Assembly: GCF_030160295.1 (NCBI RefSeq)
Contig: NZ_BSOB01000010.1
Coordinates: 210,084-274,083, forward strand
Length of the DNA: 64,000 nucleotides
Reading direction: 5' to 3'
Origin: Dyella acidisoli
Lineage (GTDB): Bacteria > Pseudomonadota > Gammaproteobacteria > Xanthomonadales > Rhodanobacteraceae
Every line of letters starts with the position of its first letter. Position 1 is the stretch's first letter. Below are positions 17,102 through 27,086 of the stretch, in pieces. Both the position numbers and the translations under genes were made by a program. Below the pieces are notes generated by a model. The model saw nothing but the letters and a program-made list of their open reading frames with translations, was not told where the DNA came from and searched no databases.

Positions 17102-17521
17102 TTAGTCGAACTCCTGGTGCTGCGGCAACCCATCGGTAATCGTGAACCACGGCGCTTTCGAGCCGACGAAGATGTGAGCCGTTGGCCGTATGGATGGATC
17201 GTCGATCAGCGTTCCCAGCGTGACGTGCACATACTGCCCTTCACGCACGACCGAATACAGCAGCGAGCCACACACCTTGCAATGCGCATCGTGCCCGTGT
17301 TCGTCGCCGAAGGTCATCAGATTTTCTGCGCCTTTGACGACGTTCAGTTTGTTTCGTTCGATGCCGCCGAATGGTTTGAATGCCGAACCGGTCGTCCTGC
17401 GGCATTGCGAGCAGTGGCAGTTCAGCGCGTAAACAAAGCTGTCTTCCACGCGATACCGAATCGCGCCGCAAAAGCACTCGCCTGAAAGCATCCGATCGCG
17501 TGAGTTATCGCCGGCATTCAT
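17102..17521 (-). CDS. GFA-family (CENP-V/glutathione-dependent formaldehyde-activating-like) zinc protein
   Basis: 139 residues. Zinc-binding cysteines are arranged as GECFCGAIRY, CHCSQCRRTTG and CKVCGS, the standard GFA two-site pattern. Family members bind glutathione or act on small aldehyde adducts; most are uncharacterised. It is the upstream neighbour of three VOC genes on the same strand with gaps of about 30-40 bases, which hints at a shared detoxification role (inference). Confidence 0.88.
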   Translation of the reverse strand: MNAGDNSRDRMLSGECFCGAIRYRVEDSFVYALNCHCSQCRRTTGSAFKPFGGIERNKLNVVKGAENLMTFGDEHGHDAHCKVCGSLLYSVVREGQYVHVTLGTLIDDPSIRPTAHIFVGSKAPWFTITDGLPQHQEFD

Positions 17522-17540
17522 GCTTATCTCTACCCGTCAC

Positions 17541-17801
17541 TCACCGTTGAAATTCCGTAGGTCGCTCTAGTTGATAGATCGCGTCCTGGATATCGTCGAG
17601 CTTTTTGGACAGCACCGCCTGCGTATCGTACAAACCGCGGTTGTAGAAATACGCACCGATCTCCTTCGCAAAAAAGTCCAGGAGAAACTCCGCATCGAAA
17701 CTGCCGATCGATTGATCCAGTTCTTCGGAAAAATACAGCTTTATCTTCCGAACGATCACTTCTTTTTCAGCCGGCGAAAACGCGATATCCGTCGTATGCA
17801 T
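17541..17801 (-). CDS. DUF2164 family protein
   Basis: 86 residues, acidic and helical: FSPAEKEVIVRKIKLYFSEE, then LDQSIGSFDAEFLLDFFAKE and GAYFYNRGLYDTQAVLSKKL, which is the DUF2164 signature. Cytosolic, function unknown. It lies 19 bases upstream of the GFA gene on the same strand. Confidence 0.88.
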   Translation of the reverse strand: MHTTDIAFSPAEKEVIVRKIKLYFSEELDQSIGSFDAEFLLDFFAKEIGAYFYNRGLYDTQAVLSKKLDDIQDAIYQLERPTEFQR

Positions 17802-17843
17802 CGCACAGTCCTGATAGCAAGAGTGTTTTTCTTCCCGTAACGC

Positions 17844-18539
17844 CTAACCGATCTCGCGAAGAAACGTGCGCAAGAATGGGACGGTGATGCGCCGTTGCGC
17901 CGCCAGTGACGCCTGGTCCAGACGATCGAGCAGGTCGAGCAGTGCGCCGAGGTCGCGCGCGTAGCGGGCGAACAGCCAGTCGAGCACAGTGTCATCCAGC
18001 TCGATTCCGCGCAGTGCGGCCTGGCGCCTCAACACTTCGCGACGCTCGCCATCTTCCAGCGGCTTCAGCGTGAACTGCGTGCATGCACCCAGGCGGGAAC
18101 GCAGATCAGGCAAGCTGAGGTTGAGTTGTGCGGGCACGACCTGCGCCGTAAAGATGAGCGCGGTGCCTTCGGCGCGGGCGCGATTGTAGAGATCAAACAG
18201 GGCGTGCTCGGCTTCACGCTCGCCAGCAAGCACATCGATGTCATCGAGCGCAATGAACTGACTTCCAGCCACACCGCGCAGCGCCATGACGTGCTCGTGC
18301 AGATTCTTCATCGGCAGATATTGCACGGTATGTCCGGCCTCATGCGCGGCCTGACACGCGGCCATAAGCAGATGGCTTTTCCCGCCGCCGGTAGCACCGC
18401 TCAAGTACACCCAAGGTGCACCGGGCTGCGTGGCAAGTGCTTGTACAGCAGCCAGCGCCGCGGCGTTAGCGCCGGCGTGGAAATGCTCGAAACGCTGGCG
18501 GCGGGGCCAGCGCAAGCCCAACGGAAGTTGCGTGGTCAT
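17844..18539 (-). CDS. hda: DnaA regulatory inactivator Hda
   Basis: AAA+ DnaA-paralogue (231 residues) that with the DNA-loaded beta clamp promotes DnaA-ATP hydrolysis after initiation. The N-terminus MTTQLPLGLRWP contains the QLPLGL clamp-binding motif. Walker A is GATGGGKSHLL, Walker B IALDDIDVL, and the arginine-finger/box VII region SRLGACTQFTLKPL follows. It lacks the DnaA DNA-binding domain. The start overlaps the stop of the AI-2E/PerM gene by four bases; perM-hda is a recurrent pair. Confidence 0.95.
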   Translation of the reverse strand: MTTQLPLGLRWPRRQRFEHFHAGANAAALAAVQALATQPGAPWVYLSGATGGGKSHLLMAACQAAHEAGHTVQYLPMKNLHEHVMALRGVAGSQFIALDDIDVLAGEREAEHALFDLYNRARAEGTALIFTAQVVPAQLNLSLPDLRSRLGACTQFTLKPLEDGERREVLRRQAALRGIELDDTVLDWLFARYARDLGALLDLLDRLDQASLAAQRRITVPFLRTFLREIG

Positions 18540-19681
18540 GGCTTGTCGTTGTGGCCGGCGACATGCACAGATGCCTCGCCATCGTTCACCGTCACGTCCT
18601 CATCGACAAACACGCTGTCAGGCTCGCCTTTTTCGGTGTACAGATCGCTTTGCCGGTAACGCTGCGCGAGATAGCGCAGCAGCACCAGAATGACCGATGC
18701 GGCCGGCAGTGCAAGCAGCACGCCGAGGAAACCAAACAGGTAGCCACCCGCCAGCACGGCGAAGATCACCGCCACGGGATGCAAACCGATCTTCTCGCCA
18801 ACCAGCCGCGGCACCAGCACGTAGCCTTCGAGCAATTGCCCGATGATGAACACGCCCACCACCATCATCAGGTGCGTCCAGTCCCCGTGTTGCACCAGCG
18901 AGGCGATGATGGCCGCGGCGAAACCCGTGATGAAGCCGAGATACGGCACAAAGCTAAGCAAGCCGGCGACCATGCCGATCAGCGGGCCCACCGAAATGCC
19001 GATCAGCGTCAGCGCCACACCGTAATAGATCGCCAGCGCCAGCATCACCAGCAATTGCCCACGCACGAATGCGCCGAGCACCATGTCGGATTCGCGTGCC
19101 AGGTGCGCAACAGTCGGCTCGACCGAACGTGGCAGCATGCGATCGATCCATGCCACGAGACGATCCCAGTCGCGCAACAAGTAGAACCACACCACCGGAA
19201 TCAGAACCACGTTGGTGAGCCAGGCAACGACACCGAGGCCCGAGCGGGACAGCTTGCCCAGTACGGTGCCGATGGAACCGATATGTTGCTTGATCTGATC
19301 GACCAGGCGGTCGGTATCGAACGCCTTGGGGTCCAGATGCAGCTTAGCCTGCAGCCATGGCACGGCTTTGGCCCTGGCCCACTCCACGTAAAACGGGAAG
19401 TTCTGCACCAGATTCTCGACCTGCCGCGCGATCAGCGGTATCAGCAAAAGCAGCGCGGCGGCGATCACCAGAATCAGCAGCACGAACACGATGCTTACCG
19501 CCAGCGCCCGCCCAAGCCCGAGTCGCTCCAATCGATCGGCCAGCGGATCGCTGAGGTAGGCCAGCATGGCGGCAACGGCGAACGGCATCAGTACCGGTGC
19601 AAGCAACCAGACCAGCAAGCCGATGGCTACGATGATTGCCAGCATCTGCCAGCGGCGGGATGTCTCTTGGCTTATGGACAC
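18536..19681 (-). CDS. AI-2E transporter / PerM family permease
   Basis: 381 residues with about eight hydrophobic segments: a pair at the N-terminus (WQMLAIIVAIGLLVWLLAPV), a central soluble linker (about 80-150), and a C-terminal bundle with GLLSFVPYLGFITGFAAAII and LVPRLVGEKIGLHPVAVIFA, the most conserved family motifs. Substrate is unknown. The chosen start is GTG with a weak ribosome-binding site; a later ATG (MLAIIV) is possible. Acidic C-terminal tail (SVFVDEDVTVNDGEASV). Confidence 0.9.
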   Translation of the reverse strand: MSISQETSRRWQMLAIIVAIGLLVWLLAPVLMPFAVAAMLAYLSDPLADRLERLGLGRALAVSIVFVLLILVIAAALLLLIPLIARQVENLVQNFPFYVEWARAKAVPWLQAKLHLDPKAFDTDRLVDQIKQHIGSIGTVLGKLSRSGLGVVAWLTNVVLIPVVWFYLLRDWDRLVAWIDRMLPRSVEPTVAHLARESDMVLGAFVRGQLLVMLALAIYYGVALTLIGISVGPLIGMVAGLLSFVPYLGFITGFAAAIIASLVQHGDWTHLMMVVGVFIIGQLLEGYVLVPRLVGEKIGLHPVAVIFAVLAGGYLFGFLGVLLALPAASVILVLLRYLAQRYRQSDLYTEKGEPDSVFVDEDVTVNDGEASVHVAGHNDKP

Positions 19682-19751
19682 GAAAGGCTCATCGGTGATG
19701 GGCGAACGTAGGCAAGTGTGGCTGATGTGGCGGATCGTTCAAAGTCTTGCA

Positions 19752-20330
19752 TCACGGTGCGTGACGCGTATGCCATGCGCGGCGAGACCATTGCCACACA
19801 TAGTGCGCTCCGCTCGCCACACACAACACCGCTACCAGCCAGGCGAGTGCCGTCGAGCGCAGCATCGGCCAGCACGCCAACGCCAGCAGCAGCGTTAGCA
19901 GATAAATGATCTGGGCCAGCGTGCAGGCCTTCGACAGCAAGCTGGGATGAGGGTCGATTGGACCGATCAGTACGCGCCAACCCAGCGCGCCTGCAGCTAT
20001 CACCAGGTCGCGCCCGCACACGATCGCTGCCAGCCACAGCGGCGTCTCCTGTCGCCACGCAAGGATCACGAAACAGCTGACCAGCAGCAGTTTGTCCGCA
20101 ATCGCATCGAGCATGCCGCCGAGCCGGCTCTGCCATCCATAATGACGCGCGAGAAAACCGTCCAGCCCATCCGATGCGCCGGCTACCGCCACCAGTGCGA
20201 GCGCGGACGGCCATTTTTCATTCCATAGCAGCCAGCAGATCGGCGCCACGAGCAACACCCGCAGCATGGAAATGGCATTGGGTAGATGCCGCCAAGGAGA
20301 ATGCGACGCAGATGGCATCGCAGCGGTCAC
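19752..20330 (-). CDS. CDP-alcohol phosphatidyltransferase family protein (PgsA-like)
   Basis: 192-residue membrane enzyme with the complete CDP-alcohol motif: DGLDGFLAR, eight residues, then G-x3-D-x3-D (GGMLDAIAD). The N-terminus LPNAISMLRVLLVAPI resembles phosphatidylglycerophosphate synthases. Hydrophobic segments around 35-50, 85-105 and 130-175. Acceptor alcohol (glycerol-3-phosphate or another) cannot be decided. It is only six bases from the upstream DUF2066 gene, so the two are probably co-transcribed. Confidence 0.88.
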   Translation of the reverse strand: MTAAMPSASHSPWRHLPNAISMLRVLLVAPICWLLWNEKWPSALALVAVAGASDGLDGFLARHYGWQSRLGGMLDAIADKLLLVSCFVILAWRQETPLWLAAIVCGRDLVIAAGALGWRVLIGPIDPHPSLLSKACTLAQIIYLLTLLLALACWPMLRSTALAWLVAVLCVASGAHYVWQWSRRAWHTRHAP

Positions 20331-20336
20331 GCTTTT

Positions 20337-21332
20337 TCAGTGCAGCCAGCGCAGGCTGGCATCCGCACCATCGTGGGAGCTGCCTTCTATCACTCGGCCT
20401 CCCGCCGAGAGATTGGTCACCAGGTTGTCCAGCGGCATGCCGGCCTTCACCGCGAGCAGTACGCCATCGTCCTGAGCACCGACCGTGTAAAGGCTGCGCA
20501 CGGAAGGATCGGCACGCAGTGTGGCGAGCAGGTTGGCGTAGTCCATGGCCGAATGCAGCCCGCTTACCCATAGCTTGCCGTTGACGTCACTGGTGGCGAT
20601 GACGTTCAACGCTTGCCCCAGGCGGTCGGCGGCAGTTTTACCTGCATCAGCGAACAGGGCGTCCTGATTGCCGCCTTGCGCATTCCAGTGCTGCGACTGG
20701 CCGCCGCTGATCAGCGTCCAATCGGCACTGTTGGCCTGCAGGTTACCGATCAGCACCAATCCGGTGTGGTACAGCCGGCTGATCGCCGACAGCGCGGCAG
20801 GATCGGCATCGGCGAGCTTGCCCAGATCGGGCAACTGAGCCGGATCGGCATAACTGACCTGATAGCCGCGCTTGCCGACTGCGCCGGTGAGCCCGCCCAG
20901 CTCGTTCTGGCTGAGCAGATGCCCATCGCTGCCTTTCACGATCAATAGCAGCGGCGGTTTGACACCAGCCGTAGTCGCACCCAACTGTGTGACCAGCCGT
21001 TGCACCGCGCCCTGATCGAAGGTCACCGTCAACGTGAAAGTTGGTGGGTTGCCGCCATCGCCCTGATATTGGAACTGCTTCACGATGCCGGCAGCATTCT
21101 GCATGGCCTCGGGGTAGCCATTCTTGCTGGATAGATCCTGGCCACCGGAGACACGTACCAGCACCTGCCCGAGGGCTGCCTGGAACGCCTGGTTGCGCTG
21201 GATCGCGCTGGTATCCGGTACGGGCACCACGACGGTATAGGGCGAAGTGGCGGTCTGAGCCTGCGCAACCGGGACAAGCCCCAGGACAAGACCAAACAGC
21301 AAGATGGCGATCGGCAGGCGTGACAGGCGCAT
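20337..21332 (-). CDS. DUF2066 periplasmic protein
   Basis: 331 residues with a signal peptide ([20 protein letters not shown], cleavage near AQAQ). Mature protein opens [19 protein letters not shown] and contains [13 protein letters not shown] and KQFQYQG, typical of DUF2066. Commonly found beside perM, hda and purM in gammaproteobacteria. Molecular role unknown. Divergent from purM across about 100 bases. Confidence 0.9.
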   Translation of the reverse strand: MRLSRLPIAILLFGLVLGLVPVAQAQTATSPYTVVVPVPDTSAIQRNQAFQAALGQVLVRVSGGQDLSSKNGYPEAMQNAAGIVKQFQYQGDGGNPPTFTLTVTFDQGAVQRLVTQLGATTAGVKPPLLLIVKGSDGHLLSQNELGGLTGAVGKRGYQVSYADPAQLPDLGKLADADPAALSAISRLYHTGLVLIGNLQANSADWTLISGGQSQHWNAQGGNQDALFADAGKTAADRLGQALNVIATSDVNGKLWVSGLHSAMDYANLLATLRADPSVRSLYTVGAQDDGVLLAVKAGMPLDNLVTNLSAGGRVIEGSSHDGADASLRWLH

Positions 21333-21431
21333 GAGCGTGAGCTGTGCTCTGGGTCAGGGGTTCGGGCGGAAGTCTGCCCAATCCGACCCTTAACGTCTAT
21401 CATTGGACGTTTTCCGAACGCCAGGTTGGCC

Positions 21432-22460
21432 ATGTCCGACGCCCTTACCTACCGCGCTGCAGGCGTGGATATCGATGCCGGCAATGCCGTGGTCGAACGC
21501 ATCAAACCGCTGGTCAAGCGCACCTTCCGCCCCGAAGTGATGGGTGGGCTGGGCGGTTTCGGCGGCTTGTTTAATCTCGGCACACGCTACAAAGAGCCGG
21601 TGCTGGTCTCCGGCACCGACGGTGTGGGCACCAAGCTCAAGCTGGCGCAGCAGTTGAACCGTCATGACACCATCGGCATCGACCTGGTCGGCATGTGTGT
21701 GAACGACGTGCTGGTGCAAGGCGCGGAACCGCTGTTCTTCCTCGACTACTTCGCCACGGGCAAATTGGACGTGGACACCACCGTGGCCGTGGTCGGCGGC
21801 ATCGCCAAGGGCTGCGAACTGGCCGGCTGCGCACTGATCGGCGGCGAAACCGCCGAGATGCCCGACATGTATCCGCCCGGTGAATACGATCTGGCGGGCT
21901 TCACCGTCGGCGCGGTGGAAAAAGAAGCGCTGCTCAGCGGCGACGACATTGTGGCCGGCGACGTGATCCTGGCGGTGGCTTCGTCCGGTCCGCATTCGAA
22001 CGGCTATTCGCTGATCCGCAAGATTGTCGAGCGTGCGGGTAGTCCGCTGGAACTCGATCTTGGCGGCGTGAAGCTAGTGGACGCGCTGATGGCGCCGACC
22101 ACGATCTACGTGAAGTCGATGCTGGAATTACTGAAGTCGTCGCCAGTCCACGGTATGGCGCACATCACAGGCGGTGGCTTGAAAGAAAACATCATCCGCG
22201 TAGTGCCAGACGGCCTTGGCTTGAACATCGACGCCAACGCCATTGTCCTGCCGCCGGTGTTCGATTGGCTGATGCGCGAAGGCAAGGTTGTACGCGAGGA
22301 AATGTGGCGCACCTTCAATTGCGGTGTGGGCTTCACCGTGCTGCTGCCGCGCGACGCGGTGAGCGCGGCCTCGGCCCTGTTGGACAAGCATGGCTTGAAG
22401 AGCTGGGTGATCGGCGAAGTGGTGAAGGCGCAAGGCGACGAGCGCGTGCATATTGGCTGA
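21432..22460 (+). CDS. purM: Phosphoribosylformylglycinamidine cyclo-ligase (AIR synthetase)
   Basis: Fifth step of purine synthesis, ATP-dependent ring closure of FGAM to AIR. 342 residues from the ATG; a TTG two codons earlier is less likely. Motifs: [14 protein letters not shown] (about 55-70), [20 protein letters not shown] (about 135-155) and [13 protein letters not shown]. Full length. purN follows on the same strand, but the pair is split by a 157-base palindrome element instead of the usual overlap. Confidence 0.97.
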   Translation: MSDALTYRAAGVDIDAGNAVVERIKPLVKRTFRPEVMGGLGGFGGLFNLGTRYKEPVLVSGTDGVGTKLKLAQQLNRHDTIGIDLVGMCVNDVLVQGAEPLFFLDYFATGKLDVDTTVAVVGGIAKGCELAGCALIGGETAEMPDMYPPGEYDLAGFTVGAVEKEALLSGDDIVAGDVILAVASSGPHSNGYSLIRKIVERAGSPLELDLGGVKLVDALMAPTTIYVKSMLELLKSSPVHGMAHITGGGLKENIIRVVPDGLGLNIDANAIVLPPVFDWLMREGKVVREEMWRTFNCGVGFTVLLPRDAVSAASALLDKHGLKSWVIGEVVKAQGDERVHIG

Positions 22461-22471
22461 GCGCGCTTTGC

Positions 22472-22628
22472 TCCCTCTCCCTTCCGGGGAGAGGGTTGGG
22501 GTGAGGGGCCAACCTCGCCGGAAGCCTGAAACATCACCACGCACAACGCATCTCAATCCCAAGCATTAACGTCAATCTTCGCAAGAGTGTCCCCTCACCC
22601 CAGCCCTCTCCCCGGCGGGGAGAGGGAG
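22472..22628. repeat. Head-to-head pair of CCCTCTCCC palindromes (long class) inside the purMN operon
   Basis: Left unit tccctctcccttccggggag then agggttggggtgaggggcc; right unit inverse, with CCCCTCACCCCAGCCC ahead of the hairpin. Spacer of about 80 bases. The full span is 157 bases, occupying nearly all of the purM-purN gap. Confidence 0.85.
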
Positions 22629-22647
22629 CAAAAAAAGCCTGCACCTT

Positions 22648-23310
22648 ATGCCCAAACCCCTCCGCATCGCCATCCTCGCCTCCGGTCGTGGCAGCAACTT
22701 CGCCGCGCTGCTGGCCGCACGCGAACGCGGTGAGCTGCCGGTGGAATTCGTGCTGGTTGCCAGCGATAAAGCCGATGCACCAGTGTTGCAACTCGCGCAA
22801 AGCGCAGGTGTCCCGACCATAGTGCTCGACCCACGCGAATACGCTGACCGTCGCGCCTATGATTTCGCACTGTTCGACTGCCTTGCCGCCAGCAAGCCGG
22901 ATCTGCTCGTGCTGGCGGGCTTCATGCGCATCATCGATGGCGATGCGATGAAACCCTGGGCGGGAAGGATGATCAACATCCACCCTTCGTTGCTGCCCAA
23001 ATATCGGGGCCTGCATACCCATCGCCGCGCGCTGAAAGCAGGCGACGTCGAACACGGCGCCAGCGTGCATTACGTAACGGCCGAACTCGATGGTGGCCCG
23101 GTGATCGCACAGACCACCCTGTCGATCGAGGCCGGCGACAACGAGAACACCCTCGCCGCGCGGTTGCTTCCGCTGGAACACCAACTGCTGCCGGCAGTCG
23201 TTGCGCTTATTGCCTCCGGCAGACTGGCGCTAGGTGAACAGGGCGTCATCTTCGATGACGCCCCCATTCGCAAACCTTTGCGCTGGCAAGGCGGCGAACT
23301 CGTTCGCTGA
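22648..23310 (+). CDS. purN: Phosphoribosylglycinamide formyltransferase 1
   Basis: Third step of purine synthesis, transfers a formyl group from 10-formyl-THF to GAR. 220 residues: LASGRGSNFAALL (phosphate binding), then LAGFMRIIDGDAMKPW and the catalytic NIHPSLLPKYRGLHTHRRAL, followed by GASVHYVTAELDGGPVIAQ with the conserved His and Asp. Full length. No strong Shine-Dalgarno: the start lies 19 bases after the palindrome pair. Confidence 0.97.
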   Translation: MPKPLRIAILASGRGSNFAALLAARERGELPVEFVLVASDKADAPVLQLAQSAGVPTIVLDPREYADRRAYDFALFDCLAASKPDLLVLAGFMRIIDGDAMKPWAGRMINIHPSLLPKYRGLHTHRRALKAGDVEHGASVHYVTAELDGGPVIAQTTLSIEAGDNENTLAARLLPLEHQLLPAVVALIASGRLALGEQGVIFDDAPIRKPLRWQGGELVR

Positions 23311-23324
23311 TTACGCGTTCAGGA

Positions 23325-23493
23325 TGAAGAACCTGTTTGATGTCTCAGCGTGGTTCGCCTAGTCCCTGAGTAGCTGTCAGGTGGTCGTGCGTGGCGCAGT
23401 GCCAGACTGGCTGTCTGGTCAAGCCACGCGCGGCCGCATGACGGCTACTCAGGGACTAGGCGAGCTACGCTGGGATGTCAGACAGGTTCTTTG
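23325..23493 (+). repeat. Large inverted repeat A with a 61-base structured core
   Basis: The arms 23325-23395 and 23423-23493 pair over 71 positions with a single G-A mismatch if G-U is allowed (12 G-U). The tip 23396-23422 contains a further 7-bp hairpin closed by GGC-containing loop TGGCT. It lies between purN and the DUF3108 gene, both on this strand. The apical 61 bases (23379-23439) reappear, on the opposite strand, inside the element at 34 kb. There is no T run after it. Could be a structured RNA, a single-stranded DNA hairpin element or a mobile palindrome. Confidence 0.85.
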
Positions 23494-23510
23494 ACGTACA
23501 CTCCCGATCC

Positions 23511-24218
23511 ATGCGCACACTTAACCTTCCCCGCTCCCTTCTCGCCGGCCTTGTGCTGGCCGTTTCCACCAGCGCCGCACTTGCCGCGCAACCGACGCCC
23601 TTCACCGCCACGTACCAGGTTTCGCGCCAAGGCGAAGCGATGGGCGAAGCGACGATTACGCTGAAGCCGCTTGGTAACGGCGAATATGAGTACAGCAATC
23701 AGATCCACGGCACTTCCGGCCTGGCTGCGATGCTGGGTGCGAACTCCAGCGACGTCACGCATTTCCGCTGGAACAACAATGCCCCCGAAACAGAGAACTA
23801 CACATCCAAAGTCGTCGCGCTGAAAACCAAGCAGCGCATCATGCAGGTGAATTGGAGCACCAAGCAGGTAAGCGTGGAGGATGGCAAAGGCACCATGAAT
23901 TATGCCGCAGTGCCAGGTCTGGTCGACCGCAATACGCTGTTGTTGGCGATAGGTCTTTCGCTGCGCAATGGCAACCAGAACGTGACGCTGCCGGTGGGCG
24001 TGAGGCAACAAGTGGAGCAACAACAGTACAAAGTGCAGGGCACTGAAAGCGTGCAGGTACCTGCAGGCAGCTTTCAGGCCGAGCGCGTCACACGCACCGA
24101 TTCGGACAAGCATTTCGACGCGTGGTACGTGCCGAAGCAGTATCCGTTACCGGTGAAAGTGGCGCAGAGTGAAGGTGGCGATTTGACGCTGCAGTTGGTT
24201 CGGTACAGCTCGCCGTAA
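23511..24218 (+). CDS. DUF3108 periplasmic protein
   Basis: 235 residues with a signal peptide (MRTLNLPRSLLAGLVLAVST, cleavage near ALAAQ). Mature region: PFTATYQVSRQGEAMGEATI, YEYSNQIHGTSGLAAML, then DAWYVPKQYPLPVKVAQSEG at the end, as in DUF3108. Predicted beta-rich lipocalin-like or LolA-like fold. The ATG is chosen at the signal peptide. Frequently next to purN in this order; function unknown. Confidence 0.88.
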   Translation: MRTLNLPRSLLAGLVLAVSTSAALAAQPTPFTATYQVSRQGEAMGEATITLKPLGNGEYEYSNQIHGTSGLAAMLGANSSDVTHFRWNNNAPETENYTSKVVALKTKQRIMQVNWSTKQVSVEDGKGTMNYAAVPGLVDRNTLLLAIGLSLRNGNQNVTLPVGVRQQVEQQQYKVQGTESVQVPAGSFQAERVTRTDSDKHFDAWYVPKQYPLPVKVAQSEGGDLTLQLVRYSSP

Positions 24219-24245
24219 ATCACATCATCACGCATCCCACATCGC

Positions 24246-24327
24246 CGTCATTCCCGCGAAAGCGGGAATCCATGCTGCTCTGATGCAAAAGCAAAAATGG
24301 ATTCCCGCTTTCGCGGGAATGATGACC
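24246..24327. repeat. Nested CATTCCCGCGAAAGCGGGAATG palindromes
   Basis: Each half is a hairpin of ATTCCCGC-GAAA-GCGGGAAT, and the two halves are inverted copies enclosing about 25 bases (TGCTGCTCTGATGCAAAAGC). The same unit occurs once, perfect, at 55.9 kb. It fills the gap between two convergent genes. Confidence 0.85.
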
Positions 24328-24352
24328 ATTGAGGTCCAAGGCAAGGCGGGAA

Positions 24353-25621
<1,269 letters not shown>

Positions 25622-25652
25622 CTAGAGAAAAACGGAAGCAACCGCGGCAGCG

Positions 25653-25892
25653 TCAACGGCGCACGGCGGCTTCTTCCGGCGTCAGAGTCTTGAGTGCGAG
25701 CGCGTGGATCGCGCCCCCCATGAGGTCGCCCAAAGTGGCGTAGACAAGGCGGTGGCGAGCCAACGGCAGCTTGCCCGCAAACTGCTCGGCCACCACTTCC
25801 GCCTCGAAGTGCACCCCATCGTCACCTTGCACGCTCGCCTTTGCGCCGGGCAGGCCCGTTTCAATCATTGCCTGGATGCTGGCTGCGTCCAT
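25653..25892 (-). CDS. ibaG: BolA/IbaG family protein
   Basis: 79 residues of the small KH-like BolA fold: MDAASIQAMIETGLPGAKAS, then HFEAEVVAEQFAGKLPLARH and GDLMGGAIHALALKTLTPEE. The conserved His of the RHRLVYATLG segment is the probable Fe-S ligand with a monothiol glutaredoxin. The inner ATG is chosen because upstream sequence lacks BolA similarity and has no ribosome-binding site. Upstream of murA, as in E. coli. Confidence 0.92.
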   Translation of the reverse strand: MDAASIQAMIETGLPGAKASVQGDDGVHFEAEVVAEQFAGKLPLARHRLVYATLGDLMGGAIHALALKTLTPEEAAVRR

Positions 25893-26059
25893 CGATTTTC
25901 CAATTGCTGAGATACTGAACGCCGGCTGCCGGCTGGTACAGGGCGAGCCATGGGCGACAGGCATCAAGATAGAATGCGAATATGCCATGTTAATGGAAAT
26001 CCGCTGTCGCAGAAACGACACAGGCGTTTTGCCCCCTGCCCAGCACGCCCCGAGGACGC

Positions 26060-27070
26060 ATGAACGCACCCATCACCAAAGCCAAATCCACCCGGGTGGA
26101 TGCCGCCACCATCGTGCGCAGCGCACGCACGGTCATCGCTACCGAAGCCGCCGCCATCCGGGCGCTGGAGCCGCGTATCGACCAGACCTTCGTCGATGCT
26201 TGCCGGCTGATCCTGGGCTGCAAGGGACGCGTGGTGGTCACGGGCATGGGCAAATCCGGCCATGTGGGGCGCAAGATCGCCGCCACCTTGGCTTCCACCG
26301 GCACACCGGCCTTTTTTGTGCACCCGGGCGAGGCCAGCCACGGCGACCTTGGCATGATCCTGCCGCAGGACGTGGTGCTGGCCCTGTCCAACTCGGGCGA
26401 GACGGACGAGATCCTGTTCATCCTACCGGTGATCAAGCGCCAAGGCATTCCGTTGATTGCCATCACTGGCAACCCGGATTCTTCGCTCGCCGGCCAGGCC
26501 GATGTACATCTGGATGCCGGCATTTCCGCCGAAGCCTGCCCACTGGGCCTGGCCCCCACCGCCAGCACCACCGCCGCGCTGGTGATGGGCGACGCCCTCG
26601 CCATCGCCCTGCTGGAAGCACGTGGGTTTACCTCCGAAGACTTCGCGCGTTCTCACCCCGCAGGCAGCCTGGGACGCCGTCTGTTGCTACACATCAGCGA
26701 TGTGATGCACACCGGTCCGGGCGTCCCGATGGTTCCACCGGATGCAACGCTTACCGAAGCCCTTATGGAAATGACCCGCAAGCACTTGGGTATGACCGCC
26801 GTAGTCGACCCTGACCAGCACTTGCTGGGAGTGTTCACCGACGGTGACTTGCGCCGCGCGCTCGACGACGATGGCGTTGATCTGCGCAACGCGCGTGTCA
26901 GCGATCTGATGACACGCGGTCCGAAGGTGATCGGCACCGACAAGCTCGCCATCGAGGCAGCACAGCTGATGGAGAAGTACCAGATTCACGCCCTGCTGGT
27001 GGTCGATCACACGCAACGCGTGGTCGGCGCCCTCAACATTCACGACCTGCTGCGCGCGCGCGTGGTCTGA
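26060..27070 (+). CDS. kdsD: Arabinose-5-phosphate isomerase KdsD
   Basis: Converts ribulose-5-phosphate to arabinose-5-phosphate for Kdo synthesis. 336 residues: SIS domain with VVVTGMGKSGHVGRKIAATL, PGEASHGDLGMI and ALSNSGETDEI, then a tandem CBS pair (from about 205: DVMHTGPGVPMVPPDATLTE; DLMTRGPKVIGTDKLAIEAA). Full length. First of a Kdo/LPS operon running into kdsC, lptC, lptA and lptB, divergent from ibaG. Confidence 0.96.
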   Translation: MNAPITKAKSTRVDAATIVRSARTVIATEAAAIRALEPRIDQTFVDACRLILGCKGRVVVTGMGKSGHVGRKIAATLASTGTPAFFVHPGEASHGDLGMILPQDVVLALSNSGETDEILFILPVIKRQGIPLIAITGNPDSSLAGQADVHLDAGISAEACPLGLAPTASTTAALVMGDALAIALLEARGFTSEDFARSHPAGSLGRRLLLHISDVMHTGPGVPMVPPDATLTEALMEMTRKHLGMTAVVDPDQHLLGVFTDGDLRRALDDDGVDLRNARVSDLMTRGPKVIGTDKLAIEAAQLMEKYQIHALLVVDHTQRVVGALNIHDLLRARVV

Positions 27071-27086
27071 AGAACGGAACCGCTGC

